Shown here: piece after piece, positions 43,848 through 52,975 of the stretch
Layout of the letters: every line of letters starts with the position of its first letter
Numbering within the stretch: position 1 is the stretch's first letter
Assembly (NCBI RefSeq): GCF_009674565.1
Contig: NZ_WKJL01000013.1
Coordinates: 62,001-126,000, forward strand
Reading direction: 5' to 3'
Source of the DNA: Duganella aquatilis
Lineage (GTDB): Bacteria; Pseudomonadota; Gammaproteobacteria; Burkholderiales; Burkholderiaceae_D
DNA length: 64,000 bases
Notes under the pieces: model-generated
The model's input: the letters and a program-made list of their open reading frames with translations, nothing else
Databases searched by the model: none
Told to the model about the DNA's origin: nothing
Position numbers and translations under genes: made by a program

Positions 43848-44481
43848 AGATTTCGAGCGGCATATGCTGGTGTGGCTGACCGCAGCTGGTTGGCACGCCG
43901 CGATTGCCGCTGCGCGCGATGAACACAGGACCGCGCTGGCGCTGTGGGAAAGTCAGGATTGGCCGGTCGTGGTGCGTCGGCTGGAGGCGGATGTGGAGGC
44001 GGATGAGATTTGTCTTGGCCTGCCGCTGCCGCCGCATGCGGAGACCGGCCACAAGGTTCGGATCGGGCTGCGCGCGCGCGTTGCGGATATCCGCAAGACC
44101 GCGCCTGCGGTGGCGTTGCGGTCGGCCGGCGAGCATTTCGCGGCGCTGTGCGACGAGGCCGGAGCGCTGCAATTGCGTGTATATGGCTCGCTGGCGATGC
44201 AGACCTTGACCGGCTTGCAGTACGTGTCGCCGGCTTCGGATGTGGATGTGCTGTTTCACCCTGCCAGCCGGGATCAGTTGGCGGCTGGCGTGGCGCTGCT
44301 GGCGCGGCACGGGGAGCGCCTGCCGCTGGATGGCGAGATTGTTTTCCCCGGCGGCGCGGCGGTGTCGTGGAAGGAGTGGCGGATGGCGATGGCGCATCCG
44401 GCCAAGGTGATGGTGAAGGAATTGCAGTCGGTGCGCCTGGCTGATACCGCGTCGCTGCTGGCGACGCTGGAGCCGGCATGA
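43831..44481 (+). CDS. mdcG: Malonate decarboxylase holo-ACP synthase (phosphoribosyl-dephospho-CoA transferase)
   Basis: The 216-residue nucleotidyltransferase-fold protein attaches the phosphoribosyl-dephospho-CoA group to the MdcC serine. The catalytic acidic pair is seen as Asp137 and Asp139 in SPASDVDVLF, after the YGSLAMQTLTG helix. ATG 43831 is the most likely start, with a further in-frame ATG at 43807. It is translationally coupled to mdcE upstream and mdcB downstream. Confidence 0.92.
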   Translation: MFNAHKDFERHMLVWLTAAGWHAAIAAARDEHRTALALWESQDWPVVVRRLEADVEADEICLGLPLPPHAETGHKVRIGLRARVADIRKTAPAVALRSAGEHFAALCDEAGALQLRVYGSLAMQTLTGLQYVSPASDVDVLFHPASRDQLAAGVALLARHGERLPLDGEIVFPGGAAVSWKEWRMAMAHPAKVMVKELQSVRLADTASLLATLEPA

Positions 44482-45515
44482 TGCGCGCGGCGCAGACTGG
44501 CATGCCTGGCGTGGTCGGCGCGACCGGACGCGATAGGGTCTTGCGCGCTCCGTTGATACCGGCGATTCCGCTGGGCCGCGCGCAGAAGCAGGCATTTGCG
44601 CGCGAGGTCGCGCGGCTGGCGGTGCGCAGCTTGCACGCGGAGTTGTGCCTGTATCCGAAGCCGGGGCTGGTGTCGCCGGTGGACAGCGGCAGTCATGACG
44701 ATATGGATGCGGGCACGTTCATGCGCAGCATGTTCGCGCTGCGCCACTACTTCAGAAAAATCTGTTTGGCAGGATTGAACGATGCGCCGTTTGCGCAGCT
44801 GAAGCAGCTGGGCATTGCGGCGGAGGCGACGATGCTGAAGGCGACGCGCGGCATCAACACGCATCGCGGCGCGATTTTCAGTCTCGGCCTGCTGTGCGCC
44901 ACCGCCGGCCGCGCCCGCGCGCAAGGCACGCCGATGACGCCCGCCGCCCTCCGCGCCGCAATGCTGATCCGCTGGGGCGAAGAACTCGCCATGCACGCCG
45001 CGCCTGCCGCCAACGAAGCTGCACCGATTCCGCCATCGCGTACGCAGCTGCGCGACGGCAAGGCGAAGGCGGCGACAGTACCGGCGCAGGAGGTGGTGGC
45101 GGAGCCGCTGAGTAACGGTTTGCGTGTGGCGTCGCGGTATGCGGTGAGCGGCGCGCGGGAGGAAGGTGCGCTGGGATTGCCGTCGGTGTTCGAGGTCGGC
45201 GTCCCTGCCCTGCTGGCAGCGCGGGCGCGAGGCGCAACCGTCACCGAGGAGCGCGTCGATACGCTGTACACCTTGATGGCCCACATCAGCGACAGCAACG
45301 TCTATCACCGCGCCGGCCCGCAGGGCGCGCAAATCGTGCGCGATCATGCCGAATGTTTTCTTGCGCAGGGCGGCACCGCCCACGCCAACTGGCGCGAAGA
45401 AGCGGTGGCCAGCCATCACGTCTTCATGCGGCACCGGCTCTCGCCCGGCGGCGCGGCGGATCTGCTGGCGGCGTGCTGCCTGGTGCAGTCCATCGCAACA
45501 TTGGACAACAAATGA
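44478..45515 (+). CDS. mdcB: Triphosphoribosyl-dephospho-CoA synthase
   Basis: The 345-residue enzyme joins ATP and dephospho-CoA to form the prosthetic-group precursor used by MdcG. It carries CitG/MdcB motifs: ELCLYPKPGLVSPVDSGSHD near the N terminus and INTHRGAIFSLGLLCATAGR in the middle. The start overlaps the mdcG stop (ATGA). The length is slightly above the usual ~290 aa because of about 40 residues of loop near 150-200. Confidence 0.93.
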   Translation: MMRAAQTGMPGVVGATGRDRVLRAPLIPAIPLGRAQKQAFAREVARLAVRSLHAELCLYPKPGLVSPVDSGSHDDMDAGTFMRSMFALRHYFRKICLAGLNDAPFAQLKQLGIAAEATMLKATRGINTHRGAIFSLGLLCATAGRARAQGTPMTPAALRAAMLIRWGEELAMHAAPAANEAAPIPPSRTQLRDGKAKAATVPAQEVVAEPLSNGLRVASRYAVSGAREEGALGLPSVFEVGVPALLAARARGATVTEERVDTLYTLMAHISDSNVYHRAGPQGAQIVRDHAECFLAQGGTAHANWREEAVASHHVFMRHRLSPGGAADLLAACCLVQSIATLDNK

Positions 45516-46414
45516 GTCGCGCGCGACTCCTGCTGCTGTGTCCCGGCCAGGGCGATCAGCACCCTGAGATGTTCAACCTCGCGCGCACAAGTGGCGCGGC
45601 GAGCAGCCTGCTTGACCAACTCGATGTACGGACCGATGGCGACATTTTCGCCAACCGTAACGCCCAGCCGCTGATCGTGGCCGCCACGCTCGGCATGTGG
45701 GAAGCCGTCCGCGACTTCGCGCCGCCGCCCGCGCTGGTGGCCGGCTACAGCATCGGCGAACTGTCCGCGTATGGCGTCGCCGGCGCCATCGCGCCAGCAC
45801 AGGGCATCGCCTTGGCCGCACAGCGCGCGCAATTGATGGACGCCTGCCAGCAGGCCGCACCGGGACAGGCGTTGTTGAGCATCACGGGCCTGACGTTGGC
45901 AAACGCGGGCGCGTTGGCAGCGGCCCACGGCTTTCACATCAGCATAGAAACGGGAGAAGACACCTGCATCGCCGGCGGCCCCGCCGCACAGGCGGAAGCA
46001 TTACAGCTGGCGATTGAGGCAAGCGGCGCGCGCAGCCGCCGCCTGCCGGTGAAAGTCGCGTCGCACACAACCTACATGCAAGCCGCTGTCGCACCATTCG
46101 CGGATGCGCTGCGCGCCACACCATTCCGGCCGCTGCGGGCGCCGGTACTGGCCGGCGTGGACGCGGCGGCCGTCGAAGACCAACCGCGCGCCACCGACAC
46201 CCTGTCGCGCCAGCTGGCCGAAAAAATCCGCTGGCTCGCCTGCATGGACGCCGCCGCCGAAGCCGGCATCACCGTGGCGCTGGAACTTGGTCCCGGCGCC
46301 GCCCTCTCCCGCATGCTGCAAAACCGCCATCCGCACATCGCCACCCGCTCGGTGGCCGACTTCCGCACACTGGACGGCATCCGCAAATGGCTGGACCGCG
46401 CCACCGAAGACTGA
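45512..46414 (+). CDS. mdcH: Malonate decarboxylase malonyl-CoA:ACP transacylase
   Basis: A 300-residue FabD-like acyltransferase that primes the carrier protein with malonyl from malonyl-CoA. The nucleophile elbow GYSIGELSAYG and the later His in VASHTTYMQ mark the Ser-His pair, and the LLLCPGQGDQHPEM start is typical. ATG 45512 overlaps the mdcB stop. It closes the mdc operon and abuts the convergent trxC. Confidence 0.93.
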   Translation: MSRARLLLLCPGQGDQHPEMFNLARTSGAASSLLDQLDVRTDGDIFANRNAQPLIVAATLGMWEAVRDFAPPPALVAGYSIGELSAYGVAGAIAPAQGIALAAQRAQLMDACQQAAPGQALLSITGLTLANAGALAAAHGFHISIETGEDTCIAGGPAAQAEALQLAIEASGARSRRLPVKVASHTTYMQAAVAPFADALRATPFRPLRAPVLAGVDAAAVEDQPRATDTLSRQLAEKIRWLACMDAAAEAGITVALELGPGAALSRMLQNRHPHIATRSVADFRTLDGIRKWLDRATED

Positions 46415-46873
46415 TCAGCGGTTGTTCTGCGCCGCCCACGCCATGATGTTCGACGCATCCATCGCGCCCGGCTGCCGCGCCACCTCGCGTCCCCCCTTGA
46501 ACAGGGCCAGCGTCGGAATGCTGCGGATCGCGTAGCGCGCCGCCAGATCCTGCGCCTGCTCGGTATCCACCTTCACCACGCGGAACTGCGGTTCCAGGCG
46601 CTGTGCGGCCTGCGCGTAGAACGGCGCCATCGTGCGGCACGGACCACACCACGGCGCCCAGAAATCCACCAGCACCGGAATGTCGCTGCGCTCGATATGC
46701 TTGAGGAAGCGCGCACTGCTCAAATCCACCGGCGCGCCGGTGAACAAGGCCTTCTGGCACTTGCCGCACACCGGCTCGGCCGCCAGCCTGGCGGCCGGCA
46801 CGCGATTGACCGCATCGCAATGCGGACAGACTATATGCAGCGACTCCGGCTGCGCGTTGGTGGTACTCGTCAT
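46415..46873 (-). CDS. trxC: Thioredoxin 2 (TrxC) with N-terminal zinc finger
   Basis: The 152-residue thioredoxin has a zinc-binding N terminus (Cys16-Cys19 in VCPHCD, Cys36-Cys39 in VCGKCQ) followed by a thioredoxin fold with active site WCGPC (Cys76, Cys79). That layout defines thioredoxin 2, an oxidative-stress disulfide reductase often controlled by OxyR. Two in-frame ATGs are 6 bp apart; the one at 46873 has GGAG at the better distance. Confidence 0.93.
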   Translation of the reverse strand: MTSTTNAQPESLHIVCPHCDAVNRVPAARLAAEPVCGKCQKALFTGAPVDLSSARFLKHIERSDIPVLVDFWAPWCGPCRTMAPFYAQAAQRLEPQFRVVKVDTEQAQDLAARYAIRSIPTLALFKGGREVARQPGAMDASNIMAWAAQNNR

Positions 46874-46923
46874 GTTCATCTCCAGACAGCTGACTACGAG
46901 CTGAGCATGATAATCCAAGGACG

Positions 46924-46965
46924 AAAAAAATGCCGCGCCGCGCGAATTTGCTTCGCGCGCGCGGC
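46924..46965 (-). terminator. Terminator after the phasin gene
   Basis: A long GC hairpin (gccgcgc-cgcgcgaa pairing with ttcgcgcg-cgcggc, one bulge) at 46932-46965 is followed on the minus strand by a run of seven U (46924-46930). It ends the phasin transcript before trxC. Confidence 0.8.
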
Positions 46966-46996
46966 CAATCAGGGCTTACGCTGCTGCTGGGGGCGA

Positions 46997-47614
46997 TCAG
47001 GTCTCTTTACGAGCGCCAGTCTGCTTGCTGCTCTGGGCGGCAGCTTGGGCGGCGGTTTGGGCCGGAGTGGCCTGCCCTTGAAGATTGCCGCTTTCGCGGC
47101 TTTCGGTGCCGTTCTGGCCGCTTTGCAGCGACTGCTCGCCGCGCATGTAGCGGGCGCCGTCGGTGCGGAACGGATCGGTGAATTTCTCCACTGCGTCCTG
47201 ATGGCTGCGCAGCGTTTTTTCCGTTTCTTCCGAGGTGACGCGCGCTACTTCATCGGCCAGGGCCTTGGCGGTGCGGCTGGTTTCCTGAATGTGCTCTTCG
47301 GCGACTTTGGACAGGTCCACCTGGGTGTCGGCGGCGATGCGCGACAGGTGCTGCTGATACGAGCGCAGCTTTTCAGCGGTGGGCTGGGCGTGCGCGGCGG
47401 CGGCGGCCAGCGCTTCGGTGGCGCGGTGCGAGGTGATGACCTGCTGGCCGGTCTGGGTGGTTTCCTCCAGCAGGGTTTGCGCCAGTTGAATGTTCAAATC
47501 GCTGTACTGCTGAACGGTACGGAACAGGGACTTGGACATATCGTTAAAGAACGACAGTTGCGCCTCCATGTGGGTTTTAGCGGCGGGGGTGACAGTTTGG
47601 GAAAATGGGTACAT
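46997..47614 (-). CDS. phaP: Phasin-family protein
   Basis: A 205-residue, almost wholly helical protein with a phasin domain at ~1-140 (AAKTHMEAQLSFFNDMSKSL, AAAAAHAQPTAEKLRSYQQH). A Gln/Ala/Ser-rich disordered tail follows. Phasins coat polyhydroxyalkanoate granules. No PHA synthase is nearby, as is usual for dispersed phasin genes. ATG 47614 with GAGG 8 bp before it was chosen over the upstream 47653. Confidence 0.88.
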   Translation of the reverse strand: MYPFSQTVTPAAKTHMEAQLSFFNDMSKSLFRTVQQYSDLNIQLAQTLLEETTQTGQQVITSHRATEALAAAAAHAQPTAEKLRSYQQHLSRIAADTQVDLSKVAEEHIQETSRTAKALADEVARVTSEETEKTLRSHQDAVEKFTDPFRTDGARYMRGEQSLQSGQNGTESRESGNLQGQATPAQTAAQAAAQSSKQTGARKET

Positions 47615-47726
47615 AGATTTGCCTCGAAAGTAAGGTGCCTGGAAGTTGTCCACGCCACGGAATGCAGCGCGAACGTCAAGGCTACGTTAGCTCGATTTGC
47701 TACGTTTGATCTGCGTCAAACGTTAC

Positions 47727-49316
47727 CTACTTCCCACCCTGGCGGCGCGATTCAATCAACAGCCCGCAGGTAAACAGGAATATGCCTGTCAGAAAATACC
47801 CCGTGACTGTCGGAAAAGTCGCCACGCCGTTGAAACCCACAGCATCCAGCACCGGCGCAGTCCGCGCCTGCGTCGCCACGTACATGCCGAACAGGAACAG
47901 CGCCAGGAAGGTGCGCGCGGTCCGGCTCAGGCTGCCCAGCAGGCCGGCCGCCGCCGACAGGGCCAGCACGCCGCACAGCAGCGCGGCCGCGCGCAACGGC
48001 GTGGTCGCCAGCCAGCGCACCAGCACCGGCGCGGTGAACAGCAGCGCCAGCAGCATGGCGGCCAGCCACTGTGCCGCGTAGGCGCGCTCGCGGCCGCCCG
48101 GCGTTGCCGCGTTCAGTGCGTCGACGTCGTACTGCATGTCGCGCACGCTGATCTCGCTGATCAGGATGCCCCAGATAGCGATGGCGGCGATGACCAGCGC
48201 CCCCAGCGCCGCGCTGTCGGCCACGCAGCCCCAGACGAGCAGCGCCAGCGCCGCCGCGACCGCCGCCGGATTCGTCACCAGCACCAGCGCCAGCAAGGCC
48301 AGCGCGCGGCCACCCACACCAGGGACGCGCGCCGACCATCCAAACAGCGGACGCGCCAGCCGCGCGCAAGGACGCAGCCAGCCGTTGAGCAGCGCCAACG
48401 GCGACCAGCCGCCACGCTGCGCACGCACCTTGACGCGGTCCGGCGAAAAGCGGTGGAACAGCGGTATCGCCAGCAGCAGCGGCAACAGCGCGCACACCGC
48501 GCTGCCGACGCGGGTCCAGATGATCTGCGTGGTCCACAATCCATCCGGCAGCAGCACCGCCGAGGTTGTGACATCGAAGGTGCCGCCGCCGACCACCAGG
48601 CCTTTTGACGGCAGCACCACCTGGATCGCCTCGATGACGGCGCCGATGCCGGAGAAATCCAGCAACAGCACCGGCGTCCACTGCTGATGCGCGATGGAGG
48701 CAGCCGCGCCGGCGGCCAGCTGCGCCATCCAGACGACGAAATACAGCACGTCGCCGCCCTTGCCCATCAGCGGCGGCCAGGCCTCGAACAGCAGCACCAT
48801 GCTGGCGGTGAAGAACACCAGCGGCAGCAGCACCAGCGCATAGGTTTGCAGATAAATCCCGAGCTGGATCGGCCCTTCGCCGCGCAGCAGATGCAGCACC
48901 AGCATGGTGGCCAGGAAGATCAGCAGCAGTCCGCACAGGTAGGCGACATTGCCCAGCCAGCGGCCCAGCAGGAACACGCCGGAAGCCAGCGGCGTGGCGG
49001 CCAGCACGGCGCCGATGCCGCTGCGCATATCCTCGTTCATGCGGCCGCGCGCCAGATAGAAGCCGGCCAGGCCGAAGAACAATCCTGTCAGCGCCGCGCT
49101 GCCGATGGCCAGGCAACTGCTGGTGTAGGCCACGCGCGCGTCGTCGCTGACGATCATCGCCTGGCCCTGCTGCGGATCGCCGACCATCAGCCAGGTGAGC
49201 ACGATCAGCGCCAGCACCGCCACCAGCGTGCCGACGCGCCGCATGCGCAGCCGCACTTCGGCCAGCAGCAGCGCCTTGAGCGCGTCGCCGAACAAGGGAG
49301 CAAAGGCCGGCGTCAT
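47727..49316 (-). CDS. ABC-2-type transporter permease
   Basis: The 529-residue protein has about 12 hydrophobic segments in two halves, starting with a cytoplasmic helix (FGDALKALLLAEVRLRMRRV) and then LVAVLALIVLTWLMV. No ATPase motif is present. Its ATG overlaps the stop of the ATPase gene (ATGA), so the two form one exporter. The subgroup resembles ABC-2 permeases of unknown cargo in Xanthomonas and Burkholderiales. Substrate unknown. Confidence 0.82.
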   Translation of the reverse strand: MTPAFAPLFGDALKALLLAEVRLRMRRVGTLVAVLALIVLTWLMVGDPQQGQAMIVSDDARVAYTSSCLAIGSAALTGLFFGLAGFYLARGRMNEDMRSGIGAVLAATPLASGVFLLGRWLGNVAYLCGLLLIFLATMLVLHLLRGEGPIQLGIYLQTYALVLLPLVFFTASMVLLFEAWPPLMGKGGDVLYFVVWMAQLAAGAAASIAHQQWTPVLLLDFSGIGAVIEAIQVVLPSKGLVVGGGTFDVTTSAVLLPDGLWTTQIIWTRVGSAVCALLPLLLAIPLFHRFSPDRVKVRAQRGGWSPLALLNGWLRPCARLARPLFGWSARVPGVGGRALALLALVLVTNPAAVAAALALLVWGCVADSAALGALVIAAIAIWGILISEISVRDMQYDVDALNAATPGGRERAYAAQWLAAMLLALLFTAPVLVRWLATTPLRAAALLCGVLALSAAAGLLGSLSRTARTFLALFLFGMYVATQARTAPVLDAVGFNGVATFPTVTGYFLTGIFLFTCGLLIESRRQGGK

Positions 49317-50191
49317 ACCACCAGTTCCGCGTGGTCGCGCAGCGCGTAGCGTTGCGTCATCAGGGCTTCCTCCAGCGTCGGCTCGGCCGGCGCCGCACCG
49401 GCCAGCGGCGATGAAGGATGGGCGATGCGCAGCGTGATGCCGTCCGCCTGGCGCTGCGCCTGCAGCACCTGCACCCTCGCGCGCAGCGCTTCGTAATCCT
49501 GCGGCGCCACCGTCACCGACCACACCTGGCTGCGCGCGCGCTGCACAAAGCTGTCCGGGGTATCGCAGGCCACCAGCCGGGCCTGCTTCATGATCGCCAG
49601 CCGGCCCGCCATGTTTTCAATATCGGAGACGATGTGGGTCGACACGATCACCAGCTTGCGCAAGCCGATCTCCGACAGCAGGTGGCGGAAGCGCAGCCGC
49701 TCTTCCGGGTCCAGACCGGCGGTCGGCTCGTCGACGATCAGCACATCCGGATCGTTGAGCAGCGCCTGGGCGATGCCGAGGCGGCGCTTCATGCCGCCCG
49801 AAAAACCGGCCGCCTGGCGGTGTGCGTGGTCGTGCAGGTTGACCACCTCCAGCAACCGCCGGATGCGGGCCGGATCGCGCACGCCTTTCAGCGCGGCGAA
49901 GTACTGCATGAATTCCAGTGCGCTCAAATTCGGATAGACGCCGAAGTCCTGCGGCAGGAAGCCAAGCCGCGCGCGCATGGCCTCCGGCTTTTTCACGATG
50001 TCCACGCCGTCGAACAGGATCTGGCCGCTGGTCGGCCTGGCGATGGTGGCGATCATCTGCATCAGCGTGGTCTTGCCGGCGCCGTTATGGCCGATCAGGC
50101 CCACCACCCCGGCCGGCAAATCCAGGCTGACATCGTCCACCGCGCGGACATTCTTCCCAAAGGTCTTGACGACATTCCGTAATTCGAGCAT
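49313..50191 (-). CDS. ABC-2-type transporter ATP-binding protein
   Basis: A 292-residue ATPase with Walker A (GHNGAGKTT), signature (FSGGMKRRLGIAQAL), Walker B (VLIVDEPTAGLD) and switch (VIVSTHIVSD). It is of the CcmA/DrrA type that powers ABC-2 exporters. A C-terminal ~70-residue extension (QVWSVTVAPQDYEALRARV) is typical of this class. CAGGAG precedes ATG 50191. It is coupled to the permease gene that follows. Confidence 0.92.
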   Translation of the reverse strand: MLELRNVVKTFGKNVRAVDDVSLDLPAGVVGLIGHNGAGKTTLMQMIATIARPTSGQILFDGVDIVKKPEAMRARLGFLPQDFGVYPNLSALEFMQYFAALKGVRDPARIRRLLEVVNLHDHAHRQAAGFSGGMKRRLGIAQALLNDPDVLIVDEPTAGLDPEERLRFRHLLSEIGLRKLVIVSTHIVSDIENMAGRLAIMKQARLVACDTPDSFVQRARSQVWSVTVAPQDYEALRARVQVLQAQRQADGITLRIAHPSSPLAGAAPAEPTLEEALMTQRYALRDHAELVV

Positions 50192-50206
50192 GGCACTCCT
50201 GAAATG

Positions 50207-50230
50207 AAAACGGGGCCGTTGCCGGCCCCG
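50207..50230 (-). terminator. Terminator after the OFA antiporter gene
   Basis: cggggccg (50211-50218) pairs perfectly with cggccccg (50223-50230) around a 4-base loop, and the minus strand continues with UUUU (50207-50210). It separates the antiporter gene from the ABC exporter genes. Confidence 0.75.
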
Positions 50231-50255
50231 CAAGCTGGAGATTTATTCTACCTTG

Positions 50256-51887
50256 TTATTTAAACAGCGCCGAAGCTTTTTGCACCGTGATGGCTATCCC
50301 GATGGCGAGAGGAATACCTACCGCCAGCCAGCCGAAAGCCACCGCCACCGGACTGGTGACGCCGGTCGACGCCACCACCGAACCGGTGGCCGCGGCGGCA
50401 TCGCGTTCGTGCGCCAGCTTCTTCTCGGCCGCCAGTTCGGCGTCGCTCATGAAGTGCTTGTCGGCCAGCGGACGCACCAGCAGATTGCACACCAGGCCGA
50501 CCAACAGCAGGCCGGCCAGCACATACATGGTGATGTCGTAAGCCTGCGCCTTGGCGACGCCATGCTCGATCTGGTACTCGCGCACGCCGCTGATCAGCAG
50601 CGGTCCGAACACGCCGGCCGCCGACCATGCGGTCAACAGCCGGCCGTGGATCGCGCCCACCATCTGCGTGCCGAACAAGTCGGCCAGGTAGGCCGGCACG
50701 GTGGCAAAGCCGCCGCCGTACATCGACAGGATGATGCAGAAGAAGATCACGAACAGCGCCAGGTGGCCGGTATGCGCCATGGTCGGAATCGACGCATACA
50801 GCGCCAGACCCAGCACGAAGAAGATGCCGTAGGTGGCCTTGCGGCCCAGGAAGTCCGAGCACGAGGCCCAGAAGAAGCGGCCGCCGATATTGAACAGCGA
50901 CAGCAGGCCGGTGAAGCCGGCCGCAATCGCGGCGATCTGCGCTTTCTGCGCCGTGTTCAGTTCATTGAAGGACAGCGGCAGGTTCAGCAACTGGCCGCCG
51001 AAGATTTCCTGCAGCAGCGGCGACGCCATGCCGAGAATGCCGATGCCGGCCGTCACGTTCAGGCACAACACCCACCACACCAGCCAGAATTGCGGAATGC
51101 CCCACACCTTGCTGGCGTGGACATGGCGGGTGGTGATCATCGCGTTGCCGTTGGCGGCGGGCGGCGTCCAGCCGGCCGGTTTCCAGCCGGTCGGCGGCAC
51201 GCGGTAGGCCAGCGCGCCGGCCAGCATGAAGACCAGGTAGATGGCGGCCATCACCAGGAAGGTCTGCCACACGCCCACCGAATCCGGCGTGGCGAAATGC
51301 TTCATCAGCTTGTCGGCCAGCGGCGCGCCGATCACGGCGCCGCCGCCAAAGCCCATGATGGCCATGCCGGTCGCCATGCCGCGCCGGTCCGGGAACCACT
51401 TGATCAGGGTCGACACCGGCGAGATGTAGCCGAGGCCCAGGCCAATGCCGCCGATGACGCCGGAGCCCAGCCACATCAGCCAGATCTGGTGCTGGTACAC
51501 GCCCAGCGCCGAAATCACCAGGCCGCCGCACCAGCACACGGCCGACACCACGCCGGCCTTGCGCGGACCGGCATGTTCCAGCCAGCCGCCGAACAGCCAG
51601 GCGGACAGGCCGAGGAAGACGAAGAACATGGTGTACATCCAGTTCAGCATCGAGATCTGCCAGTCGCAACTGGACGACAGTATGCGTTCCAGCAGGCCGA
51701 TGTCCACCGGACAAGCCAGCGACTCCTTGATGCCCAGGGCTTTCGACAGCGGCAGCCAGAACACCGAAAAACCGTACGCCATGCCGATGCACAGGTGAAT
51801 CGCCAGCGCCGCCGGCGGCACCAGCCAGCGGTTGAAGCCGGTGCCCGCGACCGTACGTTCCTTCTCCAGAAAATCAAACAAAGCCAT
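50256..51887 (-). CDS. OFA-family MFS transporter (oxalate/formate antiporter type)
   Basis: The 543-residue transporter has 12 helices with the OxlT/OFA signature regions (IHLCIGMAYGFSVFWLPLSK, GLGYISPVSTLIKWFPDRRG, AINGRFFWASCSDFLGRKAT-like MFS repeat). It is longer than OxlT (about 420 aa) because of an insertion after helix 1 and a C-terminal extension with two added hydrophobic stretches. No oxalyl-CoA decarboxylase or formyl-CoA transferase is present, so oxalate as substrate is uncertain; pyruvate or another monocarboxylate is possible. Confidence 0.85.
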   Translation of the reverse strand: MALFDFLEKERTVAGTGFNRWLVPPAALAIHLCIGMAYGFSVFWLPLSKALGIKESLACPVDIGLLERILSSSCDWQISMLNWMYTMFFVFLGLSAWLFGGWLEHAGPRKAGVVSAVCWCGGLVISALGVYQHQIWLMWLGSGVIGGIGLGLGYISPVSTLIKWFPDRRGMATGMAIMGFGGGAVIGAPLADKLMKHFATPDSVGVWQTFLVMAAIYLVFMLAGALAYRVPPTGWKPAGWTPPAANGNAMITTRHVHASKVWGIPQFWLVWWVLCLNVTAGIGILGMASPLLQEIFGGQLLNLPLSFNELNTAQKAQIAAIAAGFTGLLSLFNIGGRFFWASCSDFLGRKATYGIFFVLGLALYASIPTMAHTGHLALFVIFFCIILSMYGGGFATVPAYLADLFGTQMVGAIHGRLLTAWSAAGVFGPLLISGVREYQIEHGVAKAQAYDITMYVLAGLLLVGLVCNLLVRPLADKHFMSDAELAAEKKLAHERDAAAATGSVVASTGVTSPVAVAFGWLAVGIPLAIGIAITVQKASALFK

Positions 51888-51954
51888 GCACTTTTTCCCC
51901 GATTAGTGTTTCTTATGAACAATATGGGGCGCAAGGATAGCACAAATGCAATGC

Positions 51955-52812
51955 CTAAGGAACGCGTTTCAGGTCGTCCAGCGTGAACCAGAGTTCCTTG
52001 CGTTGTAACGGCGTTTCAGGCGTCAGCAAGGGGTTGGGAAGGTTGATCAGCACGCGCTTGTCGAGCCGTGCCTGGCGGATTTGCGCGCCGTAGTAGGTGT
52101 GAAACAGTCTTTCAAAACTGCCGTCGGCCAGCGCAGCTTCCAGGCCGCGCCGCAGCGCCTCGGCCAGCGCCGGATTGTTACGGTTGACGAAGAAGTAATC
52201 GGCGGTCGGATAGCGCAGCACCACGTAGGGATCCACCACCAGCTCGGGATGGTGGGCGGCTTCCGCCCAGACTTCATTGACCGAGCGCGGCGCCCAGTCG
52301 ATGCGGCCGGCGTTCAGCATGCCGAACATGGTGCTGTAGACTGCGGCCGGCTGTACCGTCAGGCCGCTATGGCGCAGGATCTGCACGTCCGGCCAGTCCT
52401 GGCCCTGCCCTGCCGTGTAGGGCAGCAGGTCGTCCAGGCCGCGCACCGACTCCAGCAGCTGCTTGTGATCGGCGCGCAGCAGGGCGATGCGCCAGCCGAT
52501 CAGGCCGCGCGTCAGCGGGATGCGCACCGGCAGCAGCCGGGTCTCGCGCTCGGCCGAGGTCATGGTGCCGACCACGTCGATGCGCCCCTTGCCCGATTGG
52601 AGTTCGACCAGGGCGCGGTTCTGCTGCATGCCGGTGGCGGAGGCCTCGGCGCGATATTGGCCGCCGGCCTTCTCCAGCGCCAGATGCAGCAAGGCGATAC
52701 CGTAGTCGCCCTGCGCGCCGTCGCCTTCCACGCGGGGATAATGGACGACCACAGGGGCGGCGGCAGCCCATCCGCTCCAGCACAGCAGCAATATGATCCA
52801 CAACGCACGCAT
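51955..52812 (-). CDS. Periplasmic solute-binding-type protein (SBP_bac_3-like)
   Basis: A 285-residue protein with signal peptide (MRALWIILLLCWSGWAAA, cleavage near AAA-PVV) and a type-2 periplasmic binding fold (VELQSGKGRIDVVGTMTSAE, LNAGRIDWAPRSVNEVWAEA). No transporter genes adjoin it. Such orphan proteins often act in sensing or have lost transport partners. ATG 52812 was preferred to GTG 52821. It belongs to the same broad class as the protein at 54841-55605 but is not a close paralogue. Confidence 0.8.
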   Translation of the reverse strand: MRALWIILLLCWSGWAAAAPVVVHYPRVEGDGAQGDYGIALLHLALEKAGGQYRAEASATGMQQNRALVELQSGKGRIDVVGTMTSAERETRLLPVRIPLTRGLIGWRIALLRADHKQLLESVRGLDDLLPYTAGQGQDWPDVQILRHSGLTVQPAAVYSTMFGMLNAGRIDWAPRSVNEVWAEAAHHPELVVDPYVVLRYPTADYFFVNRNNPALAEALRRGLEAALADGSFERLFHTYYGAQIRQARLDKRVLINLPNPLLTPETPLQRKELWFTLDDLKRVP

Positions 52813-52975
52813 GACAGTCACTTCTGGAAGGAATCTGTCTTGATGCTGCGCCTGCGGTCCGCCGCTGTCAAGCTGACAAGAATAATTGCAACATGGCTGC
52901 GCTTAAATTTTAATCAGCGCGTGCATTCCCGCGCAGAAACGTGTAAACTGACGTTTATTGCCGAAGGGAAATATC

